From NCBI GenBank assembly GCA_023333565.1, contig JAJKFH010000241.1, positions 62,001 to 126,000 on the forward strand: DNA of 64,000 bases, in the 5' to 3' direction. Below are positions 12,701-23,713 of this stretch, in pieces. This stretch comes from Puffinus mauretanicus. Its lineage: Eukaryota; Chordata; Aves; Procellariiformes; Procellariidae. Under the pieces are notes generated by a model. It worked only from the letters and a program-made list of their open reading frames with translations. It searched no databases and was not told the origin of the DNA. The first letter of the stretch is position 1. The number at the start of each line of letters is the position of its first letter. The position numbers and the translations under genes were made by a program.

Positions 12701-14779
12701 GAGGTTCGGTGCTGGACAGGCATGCCCCATCTCTTTGATTAACGAGCATACCTGTGAGAAGGAACAGATGGGCATTTGTAAGCAGCATGAAAAATACTTG
12801 CTTGAGTAAAAGCTGAGAACATCCGGCTTCTACCCTGCAGGACGGTGACCCAACTGATGATCGGGAACGACCGAAACTCAGTATTGTTCCCTCTGGTAGA
12901 GAAAGCCTCAGAGGGGACAGCTTGCTTCTCTCCAGGGTCCGCACACCTAAGCACTAGTGTTTATTGTGGGCTGGAAGGAAACTGCAGCCCCTGTGCTGCT
13001 GTAGAAGTATGCAAGGTGGTGTGAAGACCACTAAAGATGCTTGGTGCTTCTCTCTGGCTATTGCAGACCCTAGAAAATACCGTGTCCTGCACAGCGCAGC
13101 CTCGGACCGTCACATCCGGCTCCTGCCTGTTGCGTTCTACAGGTGATGTCCTGCTGGGCTCAGAAGGGAGGTGTTGCGAGGGATGATGTGGCTGGTGGTT
13201 TGCACGTACACAGCTGGTGCAGAGGTAACTGTACTGCTGGCCTGTAGGTGAGCTGAGCCCTTACCTTAGCTGTGCAGGAGACACCGCTTGATCACAGCAG
13301 GATTCCTATTTAAGGAGCCCCGTATCTTTTGTTGGAAGTTTCCCTTCAGCTTTGTGCTCCAGAAGGAGTGTCCCTGGCTGCCTTCCTGCTCCTGGCAGTG
13401 GGGTGGCCCGGCACACAATGGGACTTGTAAAACGGGCAGCGGCAACAGCACCAGCTGCGTTTGCCTTGTGTCTTTTTGTGTTTGAGTCTACCACGGAACC
13501 AGTGCTAACCAGACACGGTGTGTGACCTCCTCTAGCCTCACCCCTTGCTTTCACCAAGAGCTGCTCACTCGAGAGCAGACCTTCCTCTACGTGGCGCTCG
13601 ATTTGTACATCCAGCTGCTTCGGCTCTTTGTGGAAGGGAAAGACCTGCTGCAGGCTGATCAAGCGGGACAAAGCCCAGACCCCGCAGAGCACGTGAGCGA
13701 AGCTTGGTCTCCCTTTTTTCCTCTTGTAACTGTGAATCCTATTCTTTATCCCTTCCCCCTGCCACTTGCAGCACCCCTCGTTCCCACTTCCCTGTACGAA
13801 GCAGAGAAAGCCTGTGTGGCTGCCTTTGCAGGCAGTCAGCTTGCTCGCCCCTTGGGGCTGAGAGAAGCTGCAGGTGCTGCTGTCCTGCTGCCGCCTGAAA
13901 CCTGAGCGGCCTCGCTGCTCTCTTACTTGTACAGGACCTCGGGGTGACTGCAGTCACTGATCAAGTGATCTGCTTAACCTGTGAATAGCCCCTAGGTGTG
14001 GTGTAGTGGTTCCTGTTTCACTTTTGGAGGCAGAGAGCTGAAAGCAACATTGTGCTTGGCCTCCATCAGCTGTTTCTCTTCTCTGTGTTCTCCAGGGGGA
14101 TCCCTCAGAGGTGATCTCCACGGCCCGGCGGTTCCTGCTTGATGCGATCCCACGATGCCCTGCCCAAAGCTTTGGAAACATACGACTGGTGCGTTCAGTT
14201 TTTTTTTTCCCCCTCTTCTCCCAGTGCCCAAGAGCTGGGAGTGCCGCTTCTGCTCAGCACCAGCCAGCATAGCCTTTCTTGCTGCACGGCTCCTGCTAGC
14301 TGCTTAACCCCCGGACACACTGCATTTCCGTAACACATTTGGGAGCGGTGGAGGACACCTGCTGCTCAGTCAGTGCTATAGCCACATCCTCCCTCTCCTG
14401 GGCTGCGTCCTTCTTGGCAACATTAAACACTGCTTGCTTAACGCCTGGTCTTGGGGGAAGTATCGGGCACCGCTAAGTGGCAGGTGTTGAACTTTCCCAC
14501 ACACACTGCGTTGTCAGCCAGGAGATCGTGTTACTTCTGTGTGAGTTGCCAACAGCTTCCCTCTCCTCTACCCCTACTTTGCTGAGAAGCAGCAAAATGA
14601 TCTAGTGTTGCTGTAACCCACCTTGAGGAAGCGCGAGCAGGTCTAATGCTGGCTACTTGCCCTCTCCCCAGCTGCTGGACACGTGCGAAGAACTTGACCC
14701 AGAGCTGGGAGCCACCCTCCTGCACTTCTCGAGGCCTGCTGCGGCCATGGAGCTGGACGACGAGCTGGCCCTGTTCTGA
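764..14779 (+). CDS. FANCA: FANCA, Fanconi anaemia group A protein, 3' half (19 exons, 5' truncated by window edge)
   Basis: FANCA is a large helical-repeat scaffold of the nuclear Fanconi core complex, which ubiquitinates FANCD2-FANCI at DNA interstrand crosslinks. Exons read: 764-863, 1661-1860, 2304-2400, 2641-2817, 3862-3935, 4379-4507, 5006-5072, 5324-5490, 6073-6178, 7284-7343, 7703-7810, 8958-9070, 9878-10019, 11382-11444, 12561-12666, 13067-13142, 13536-13692, 14096-14188, 14672-14779. Every junction keeps phase. Recognisable FANCA stretches include [40 protein letters not shown] and the terminal LDDELALF before TGA. About 713 residues are present, roughly the C-terminal half of the family's ~1,450; this part contains much of the region reported to bind FAAP20. 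Oddities: the intron after exon 10019 starts with GC, and intron 7811-8957 holds a CR1 fragment. The introns are longer and more AT-rich than those of the genes downstream. Confidence 0.95.
8338..8786 (-). mobile_element. CR1 LINE retrotransposon, 5'-truncated 3' end
   Basis: In intron 7811-8957 of FANCA. Read on the minus strand, it codes the C-terminal end of CR1 ORF2 (reverse transcriptase protein), including [20 protein letters not shown], and runs into the characteristic CR1 3' tail, whose plus-strand form starts around 8341 with gaatcatttaggttggaaaa. The tail ends in degenerate gaatca units, the usual CR1 3' microsatellite. About 450 bp remain, so the copy is strongly 5'-truncated, as is normal for CR1. 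It is inserted antisense to FANCA. The coding frame is open over its last ~80 codons (8399-8641), suggesting modest divergence. No target-site duplication was evident. Confidence 0.93.
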
Positions 14780-14887
14780 GTGACAGGCAGGGCAAGCTGA
14801 GTAGGACAGCCTGACTACGGAGGAAGGGACAGACAAGGTGCTACCTTTCTCATCAGTGCTGTTTCTTTCAAATTACTTTGTAAATAA

Positions 14888-14927
14888 TTTATTACAAGCA
14901 TAACCATGAAGCTTTTGTTACAATAAA
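14888..14927. terminator. Crossed poly(A) signals of FANCA (+) and ZNF276 (-)
   Basis: AATAAA on the plus strand at 14922-14927 lies 143 bp past the FANCA stop. On the minus strand AATAAA (plus tttatt) is at 14888-14893, about 470 bp past the ZNF276 stop. Each signal lies inside the other gene's 3' UTR, so the two mature transcripts should overlap by at least ~35 nt plus cleavage distance. Tail-to-tail overlap of FANCA and ZNF276 is also known in mammals. Confidence 0.75.
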
Positions 14928-15364
14928 AAGTAGGTTACAAATTTCAGTTTAGACTTGCTTTGGGAATCATAATTTTTTTTTTCAAAACAAAATGTCTGCT
15001 TAAAGTTGCTTCACTGTCCTATGTACCCTTACAGCCACCCGAGGGCACTTCAGTACAGGCAGCAGCTTGTGCAGGCAGGGAACAGTTGTGGCCAACTCTG
15101 GTTCTACAACTGTGTGCGTGGGGAGAAGGGGGACCACGGAGGGGTGCTGCCGAACATCCATTCCCCTTGGATTAGACAGACTCTTAGTACAACACTGCTG
15201 AATCAGACGTGAGCATGGAGAATCACAGCATGATAACAAGCCTTTTCTGAGCAAGCTGAAGCTAATTCCACTGAGTTCTCTGGGAGACTAAAACGTAGAT
15301 TAAAAAATCTCCACTCTGCCGTATGGTTTCTACAGGGCTGGACTGGGAAAGCATCCCTGTCCCC

Positions 15365-18300
15365 TCAGGTGGGCTCCTGCTGTGCAGTCACTTCTGGCTT
15401 TACTGCCTGGCTTTCTGAAGTCCCTGAAGTATTTAGGAGGAGAATGGGCTCTGGCTCCAGTGGCTTGGCTTTGTCCTGAGTCTGGGTCAGAGGGTGCACC
15501 ATGGACATGTGGACATTAAGGTTATGGGCCTTCTCGAAGCGCTTCCCACACTGGTCGCAGGCAAACTCCAGCTCCGTCTCAGCTTTGTGTTTGGTCATGT
15601 GGTACTTGAGCGATGCTCGCTGTCTGCACTGGAAGCCACAGATTTCGCACCTGCAAGGCAAAGCAGGGGCCTTAGCTACAGCCATGGTGGTCGCTCTTTG
15701 TCACACGGAATAAGCCCGCGAGAAGACAACTGTAGCCTCAGAGCGGCTCACAGCATCTCCCCCAACCACCCTGGTCACACAATGCGATTCTCTGCCTCAG
15801 GCCTGCAGCTCATTGCTGGTAGCTGAGCATTCACCTGCTGAACTCTGAAGGGCAATGGGAATAGAAGGAGGTGTAAGACTTGCTCAGCAACAGGAAGCTC
15901 TGGAGCTGGAGCACACATTGTGGATGAACATTTAAAGTGATTCAGCCAGGACGCTACCAGCTACAGGCAGGGTTTGCATCTCAGAATTACTCTGTGCCAA
16001 GGTCAGTGACTGTGAGAGCTCAGCAGAACTTCACCACCCCTTCTATCCCTTTTCCTAGCTATGAAGGGAGGGTTGGTGTGCACTTACTGGAGGGGCTTTG
16101 CTCCCGAGTGCCGCATCTGGTGGACCGAGAGGTGTTTGCGTTGCTTAAAGGTCTGCCCACATTCATCACAGATATAATTACGTACCTCTGCAATGTAAAA
16201 AGGGAGAGAGTCATCGATTCTGCTGATTTCTTAGTACATGAAATGCATACACGCAGCTGCCCACGCTTACTGGTGGAGTCCAAATTCCTCCCCCTGCCTC
16301 ACGTCCCCCACATGATGGCCTGTTACAGGTTTACAGGCGAGGCAGACCATTCTACACCCTGCAGTCTTGCACAAGTCTTGTGCAATGAATCGCTGGGTGT
16401 TTGTAACACCCGGCGCCTGGTGTGAGTGGAGCCTGCGGGGACACACCTGTATGAATGAGCTTCACGTGACGCTGTAGGTACCGGTCAATCATGAACACCT
16501 TGTTGCAGCCAGGATGAGGACAGGGCCTCTCCCGAACCTCCTCGTGATGCTCTTTGATGTGTTTCTGTAAAGAAAGGACAGAGCTTCTAACCGCTGGGCT
16601 GCATTTTCCCCAGTGAAAAACTTGGATCCCCCAATAAACGAGACCCCCATCGTGGCAGGCTTGCGCAGCAGCGCTGCTTCACTGTGAAAAACCAGAAACC
16701 TGCATCCAAATCTACGCCTGGCAGCAGGGGCTTTAACAGGACACGGCGGAGCTTGTTCCAAGGGCTGCTGCCGAGCCAGCGGCAGACTTCCAGAACAGGA
16801 GGCGCACGCAGAGCCAGAGCAGCTCCTGTTGCTTTTGGGAGCATAGAAAAAGGCCTCTGACTGCTTCATTTAGTCGCTTGCCCACCTCCTGCGGAGCTAG
16901 GCAGTGAATTAAATCTGTCACGGATCCTCTCCTCATATGGAAACTGCTCTGTAACACTCGAAGCTACAGGTCTGAGACAGGAGCAAACCCTGAACTCACC
17001 TTCATGCCATCCGCCCCTCTGTAGACAGCCGTGCATCCCTGGTAAGGACACTTGTAAATGGTAGGCAGCTCCTCCCTGCAAAGCAGAGGCCTGCCGTCAG
17101 CCAGCGTGCCGAGCGCGGGGGTGCTGCCCAGCCGCCGCCTGCTCATTACCTTTCACATTTGATTTTTTTTTTCCAGCCTGGCTTAGGCCCCGGCTTCTTC
17201 CTTATTTTGGGCTCTTCTGCCTTCTTTGCTTCTTTGCCGTCACTTTTCTTGCTAGAAACCCTCCAAAAAGGAGCAAGGAAGGACAGTGGTTTAATACTTG
17301 ATGTTGGTCTTGGACATCCCACCCAATCATCCCCGAGTGTTACACCAGGTCTAGCCCGACCTGGCAAAGCAGGAGCAGGCACACCGTCAGGTACACGTGA
17401 GCCGCGCCGCGGTCATTAGTGCCAGGCCTGAGGATGCGGGATGTGGCCCAGCTCCAACCCGACGGGGAGCTCAGGGAACAGAGGTGCTGGGGCAGCGCTG
17501 TGCCCTCCAGGCACCCAGGCCGTAAAGGAAAGCGGACACGGCGGCCCAGCTGAGCCCAGCCCGGCACAAGCAGAGCAGAGGTGGGCACCAGCCCTCCCAC
17601 TCATCCGCAGAGAGCTCTGCTAACCGCGCCGTAAGCCCCTTACTTCTTTTCGGGGTAAGGCTCGAAGGAGTCATCTGAAGATTGCACGTTTCTCTTCTCA
17701 TTTTCATCGTCGCTCAAGAAGTCCCTGAGAGGGAGAAGATGCCCTTTACCAACCCAGCACCAGGCTGGCACTTCAGCACCAGCGTCTGCAGCAGCAGCAG
17801 CACGTGTTCGTCGTTCCCAGTGCATCCATCTCCCCCACAGCATGAGGCTCCACGTGTTCTCCTCCCCCATAATCTCCCCAAGCAAATACAGCGCCGGTGA
17901 ACACAGCAAATAGCAAAATCAGGTCCTTTTAGGACTAGATCTCTGTAAGAATAACTGAACCGCTGTCAGGAGAACAGAAAACGGCTGTTACTGAAAAGAT
18001 CTATTCATTATTGAGGGATGGTGCCACCGCTTTCTACACTGGGAAAAGTAATTTTTTAGAGCAAGAATGAATATAATTGTCTGGCGCAGGTTAATTAAGT
18101 TGCAGGTCATTCTGTATTTCCTCATACGCAGCAGCCACGTTTGGGTTTTTCTTTTTCCTCCTTTTAAGTCCTAAACCATATAAGAAGCAATTAATTCTGA
18201 AGCCAGGAAACAGGCAATAAATTGTTGTGGCATTTTTAATGTGACAGCTGACAGATTTAGCTGACACACTGAAATAAGCCTGCACTTGGCCATTTGGTAA

Positions 18301-21300
18301 TTTAGACTCAGAATGACTGGACTCAATTATCAGTTATTTACAAGCCTCGCTTTAAATACCTACGTTTGAAGGATTTAGCCAAATCTTTGATCATAAAGAC
18401 TGCTAAGCTGCCAGTGTCCCTCCCGCTCCCTCGTCCCATTTAATCGCTCTCCCCGTGAGCAAAGGGGGCGATTCTCCGAGTGCCACCCCTTGCCTGCGTT
18501 CTCCCACCGACCGCTCTTCTGGAGCCCCAGCCTGGAGCAGTGGTGAAGGGGAATTGCTCCCAGGTGAAGCAGCTCTCGGCAGCCCGCCCCGGCGAGGGGC
18601 TGGAGCCGCGGCTCCGCCACCACCCAGGACCGAGCACGCCCCCGCCGCCCCCTGCACCGTTCCTTCCCCAGAGCAGAGGGTCCTGGAAGGAAGCAGGACC
18701 AGGTTTGCTGGCAGCAGCCAACAAACACAGAGAGCACACGTGCGTGCAAACACACGCACGCCGCTGTGCAACCCCCCCTGCAGCAGAGGCAGCGAGGAGG
18801 GGAGCTCAGCGCGTCAGCGGCGTGAGCTTCATCTCAGCCGCTGCAGAGCCACCGCTCTGCGCCTCCGACGCCGGTTCCAAGGGGCCTCGAGGGCCAGGTC
18901 AGTCGTGGAGAAAGAGGTCTCCGAGGCGGGTCATTTCATACTCGCAAAGAAGACATTTAGGCTATTTTAAACCCACTCTTCTCTCACCCCTCAGAAAGGT
19001 CACTGAACTCGTCTTTTACCCGCTCATCCGACGTTGCAGACAGAACCTGCTTCCCACTCAACTGTCCTAGGGAACGAAGGAGAACACGGTGCGTTACAAG
19101 GAAAAGCAGCAAAAACAAGCCAGCGGAGACAGCTGCTGAGAAGGAACCAACCACTCCCGGTTCACTCAGCGTGGCTAATACCGTGTGAAAATGCGCGCTC
19201 CACAACAAGTTAATGATTATCTAAACCAAATTCTGCGTGTTGTGTGCTCGGAGACCGCTCTCCCTGCACCCCAGGGACGGGACAGCCTTTCCCCTGGCGT
19301 TCCCAGGAGCATCTTTTGGTTTCCCCCAGGACACCTGCTCCATAACGGAAAGACTCGTCCCCAGGTGAGTCCCAGCTGCCGTTCCTCTTTCCAGCAGCGG
19401 ACATCTCCCGTGGCTGTCGGAGCTAAACACAGCCCGACCTCTGTGACTCAAAGTCGGTGTCAATTCCTCTCTTCTGGAAGCAGTATTTGGGGGAGTTCAG
19501 CAGCAAACCCACGTTAACTCGGCCCACGAGCACGCCCGTGCGGCAACTTTCCTTTGCGGACAGAGGGGCTCCTGCTGCTCGGCATCACCTGCAGCTGCAG
19601 CGGGGCGGGGGAACCCCTCCTTGCCGGCATACGGACAGGGTTTGGATTGAGCAGAAAGAAACATCTGGCAAACGTGGTGCTGGAGAACCAGCAACCGTTC
19701 TGCACCGCTCGACAGGCACGTGTCCCCTGGCAAGAGCAGGGCAGCAGGGTCTCGCCAGCCAGGCGCAGCCCGCTAAGGAACGGCCAAGTCTCGGCCCCTC
19801 TATCAGAGGGGGAAACAGCGCACAGGGCGAGGAGACCGGCTCTTTTTGTGCGACGCAGTCGGCTGAACCTGTGTTCCCCCTTCCCTTCTGCAAGGCTCAG
19901 CGTCCCCCATCAGAGGCAATTCTCTGGGCAACCTGCGCTCCCCAGCCGGGGTCTGTGTCCTCACTGAGGAGCGGCAGTCTCCCAGGAGGGGGCCCAGCCC
20001 CACCACCGCTCCCTGGGCCAGCTCTCCGGCTCTTTGCCCTTCCCCGCAGGCCTGGAGGGAGATCGGAAGGCAAATCCCTTACCTGTGGCACTGCTCAGTG
20101 GCGACACGGGCTGCGGCAGGGCTTTCTCCTGTAAGGAGGCCGTGCTGTCCAGTTGTGAGCGAGATGAATCCCTGTTCTGCGGCGGCTCGTTCTCCACGTT
20201 CAGTGGCACTGATGTGGTCCCTTTGTTTGCAGGCTGCTGGCAAGGAGTTGTCCTTGCTGGAGCGTGCTGGGGTTTGGGAGCAGAAACAGCCTCGGCATTG
20301 TCTGTCCCTGCCCCATTGTCAGTCAAGCGCTGCGCCGTGCTCTTGTTCCACTCCCGTTTGACAGACAAGGCGTTGTCGACAAGCACTGTGCTACAGTCCG
20401 AATCCGTATCCATGACGTAGTCGTGCCCGTCCCCGCAGCCCCAGACGGCGCGGATGATGCCGCAGTACTCGGAGGAGAGCACGCTCTGCAGGCTGGGCAC
20501 CGAGGGGCAGCTCCCGGCGTGCGCGTGCGCCCACGTCACCAGGCTGTGCAGGCACTGGGGGCTGGAGGTGATCAGGTCGACTGTCGGAGGGGAGAGGCAG
20601 CGCGCGCACCGTCAGTCCCCAGGGCCAGCGAAGGGCACAGCCGCCGCGGGGAGGGACGGAGAGGGACCCGCTCCCCCCTGGGGAGGGGACAGGGCTGTGG
20701 ACCCGCTCCCCCCGAGGCTGCGCTGGACTTCTGGGTCAGCAGGCAGGTGGGAGACACCCTAAAGGTGCTGCAGCCAGATGGACTGGGGCGAGGGCAGTCC
20801 CATTGACTGCCAATATCATTAATTTTACAGCTGAAAATGTATTTCTGATTGCCCCCCAACATCCGATGGCTGGGACAGCCCGGCACTGCCACCCAAACCC
20901 GCTCTGCCTGCTCTTCGTACCCTGCGCCTGTTCAGCTCAGCTCAGCTGAGGGAGGCCGGTGCCAGCGAGGGTCCTCCCGGGGAGCGGAGGGGAGAGCTCG
21001 CGGCGGAGGGAGGAGGGGGAACCGTAACCAGCCAGAGCAGGGCACGGCTGCGCCGAGGGATGCAGGAACCTGCCGGGTGGTCGTTCCCCAACGCCCATAA
21101 AACCCAGCCCGTCCTTGATGGTATCACAGAAAGAAAAGGGAAGCAGCTCCGGGAGCGGGCACTCACCCAGACAGGAGGCACCTCCTTCCGCGCCCGGCTG
21201 GGCCTGGGCCGCGCCGCTCCTGCAAAAGCCAGAACAGCACATGGGGTCTCGGCGGTTACGGAGGGACCACGCACCAACAGGCGGCAATTTACTACTGCTG

Positions 21301-23559
21301 ATAACTCCCGGGAAGAAAGAAACGCAACGTACTTTCCTTTCGACTTTACGTGGCCCGTGGGAGACGCGTTCACCCTCTGGATAAACGTCCTGAGGACGCT
21401 GCGGCATTTGTAGAACTGAGCATGGCATTTCTTGCAGACGAACTGGGGGAGCGCGGGGTCCTGCCGCACCGCCACGCCGACTAGCCGCTGGAAGTCGGTG
21501 AAGAAGACCTGATCCACGCGGCGCTGCTTCTCCGAGTTCTCCCCCATCACAGGCACCTTCCCGAAAGCATTGCGCAGGCTCCTGGACGAGAACTTCCCGT
21601 GGCAGAGGCGACAATACCCGGTGCTCAGGGCTCTGCCAATTCCTGCCAGAGAAGGATCGAACGCAGCCGCTGGGTGCCTGCCGCAAGAGTGCGGCAGCCG
21701 GCTACGGCCTGAAGGCACCGGCGTGCTGGAAGATGTTCCCCTTCCCTTGATCCGAGTCAGCAGGCTGCCTCCAAAGCCCTGGCTTCGGCACAAGGCCAGG
21801 AAGAGACCTTCCCTCTGACCCCCCGCCGCAGGTCAGGGCGCTGCTCCACAACCGACTAACCCTAAAATCAGCCTTTCTGGCCTGATCACCCCAGCGGAGG
21901 AACCTCTTCCCAGCTGCAGCGTTCTTGGGGCTCGCTCGCACACGTTTGTGCTTTTGCCAACACTGTCCCTCGGCTTAAGTAGTTGTTCTCCCTCCCCAGC
22001 GTTTATCTCCAAAGTATTTATAGCCAGCGGTCGCATCCCCAGCCTCTGCGAGCCTGAGCTGCCCCAGCTCTCGCAGCCTCTTCCGAGGCTCGCCATTTCT
22101 CAGCCACCCTGATGGTGCCCTGCAGCGGGGCAGGGAGCTGGGGACGTGGAGCTGCTGCAGCTCCTGAGCAGGGAGCGAGGCCGACCCGGAGCAGCGGGGC
22201 AGGATGCAAAGCACCTCCCCACTGCACTGACCGCGCCGCTCTCCCGCCCGGCTGCCTCCCTGCCCGGCCTGCGGCATCCCTGCTCTGCAGAGCACGGCTC
22301 CATCCCTCCGCTGCACCCTGCCCGCCTGCAGCGCGGGGAAAACTCCCCGATCCAGCCTCTTCCCGGCCCTGATGCAACACAGCTGTGCTCCAAACCCTCC
22401 GGCCTGCCCACCCGGGGACGAGGAGGGAGCAGGGTCCTGCCTGCAGCCCCCCAGCCATCGCCGAGACCACGCAAACAGCGTCAGAGCGATTCGGGGTCTG
22501 GCTGCGGGTGGGGAGAGCCTGCAGAGCCCCCGGGGAGGGGGCAGAGGTGGGGAAGGGCAGCACACGTCGGGGGGAGCGTTTCGGCGGGCTGAAAGCAGGG
22601 CGGGAGGGATGGGTGCCCAGCCTGGGTGCCGTCCCCGAGGCAGCGCAGGCGTTGCCGTCGTGCCAGCGCTTCCTCCGCCGCCGGCGGTTTGTCTTTAGGC
22701 ACCCGGCTCTGAACCGTTTGACGATCAAACTTATCTCCTGCCCCCAGCCACGCCGGCCGCGCAGCGTTCGGCTATCGGCCGAACCAGGGCCGGACAACGG
22801 CGGAGCACCCGGGGACGGAGGGGAGGGTCCGCTCCCGTCCGCGCTCCCCTCGCCGTGCTGCCGGAACCCCCTCCTCACCTACCGACCGGCAGCAGGAGCC
22901 TCGGCGCTGCGGAGGTGAAGCCCCTCCGCGCAAATGAGCGATCCGGGCCCTGGCACGGGGCGGATCCGCCGCCCGATCGCCTGCCGGCGGCGCGGAGCCC
23001 CGGGAAGGGCGGTCTGCTCCCTGGCAGAGGGGAGAGCCCCGTCGTGGCGGGGGAGAGGTGGCACCGGGGCCTCACGCCCGACGGGACCCCCGCACCCACC
23101 CGCAGCCCGTCCCGCTGCGTGGCCGACCCAGCCCGACCGGCCGGGGCCCCGCTGCAGCGGCTCCGTGTCCCCCCCGACCCGGGAGGGGCCGCAGCGGCTC
23201 CGGGCCGGCAGCGAGCCCTGACCCCGCTCCCCTCCCGCCCCAGGGCTTCCCGGGGCCGGCGCCTCGGCTCGGGGCCGGGCCGGGCCTGCCCGCCTTCCCC
23301 GCGGGGCTGCGCTCCCGGCCGGGCCTCCCCCGGACCCGCCCCGCCCGGGCCGGGCCTCACCTGCCTCCGGGGCCCCGCCGAGAGCGGCGGGCCGTGTCCA
23401 GGCGGCGGCCGCCGGGGCCCACCCCGTGGGGGGCTCGGGCCGCGCCGCCGCCGCCTCGGTGCCGCGGGCCGCCGTGCCGGGGCGCCGCCGGGGCTCGGGG
23501 GGAGCCGCGCCGGGGCCGCCCGCGGCCGCCAGGAACCGGCCGCGCCGATCGCGCTTCAT
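15365..23559 (-). CDS. ZNF276: ZNF276, ZAD-type C2H2 zinc-finger protein (11 coding exons, complete)
   Basis: Nuclear zinc-finger protein, probably a transcription or chromatin factor. Exons in transcript order: 23559-23361, 21642-21333, 21219-21167, 20580-20083, 19066-18988, 17724-17644, 17260-17150, 17075-17000, 16564-16447, 16187-16088, 15650-15365; they sum to 1,911 nt, 636 residues (human about 614). The N-terminal ZAD domain starts near residue 77 (YCRLCHGKFSSRSL) and contains FVCKKCHAQFYKC. An acidic linker (VKDEFSDLSEG) and a basic stretch (IRKKPGPKPGWKKK) precede five C2H2 fingers (CPYQGC, CPHPGC, CDECG, CEICG, CDQCG) at about residues 450-600. The start MKRDRRGRFL matches the mammalian N-terminus; the frame stays open upstream with further in-frame ATGs antisense to VPS9D1 exon 1, so a longer start cannot be excluded. 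ZAD domains are common in insects but nearly restricted to ZNF276 in vertebrates. Confidence 0.95.
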
Positions 23560-23713
23560 CGCCGCCGCCGCCGCCGCCGCGGGCCCGGCCCGGCCCGCCC
23601 CGCCCCGCCCGGCGCAGCGCCCCCTGCCGGCCGGAGGACCCCGCCGCCGGTCCGGCCCCGCCGCGCTCCCCCGGCCCCGCGGCCCGGTCGCGCCGTTCCG
23701 GGCGGCGGCCGCC
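23560..23713. promoter_or_regulatory. Bidirectional CpG-island promoter of ZNF276 and VPS9D1
   Basis: Only 154 bp separate the ZNF276 start codon (minus, 23559) from the VPS9D1 start codon (plus, 23714). The stretch is nearly pure G+C, with dense CpG, GC boxes (ccgccccgccc), a (GCC)n run next to the ZNF276 ATG, and no TATA box. The VPS9D1 ATG sits in a strong Kozak context (gccgccATGg). Both genes must start transcription here or within each other's first exon. Confidence 0.8.
23615..23630. promoter_or_regulatory. CTCF-like site in the shared promoter
   Basis: The sequence cagcgccccctgccgg closely matches the CTCF core motif (reverse of CC..AGGGGGCGCTG). It lies midway between the two divergent start codons. 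This is a motif match only; binding is inferred. Confidence 0.5.
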
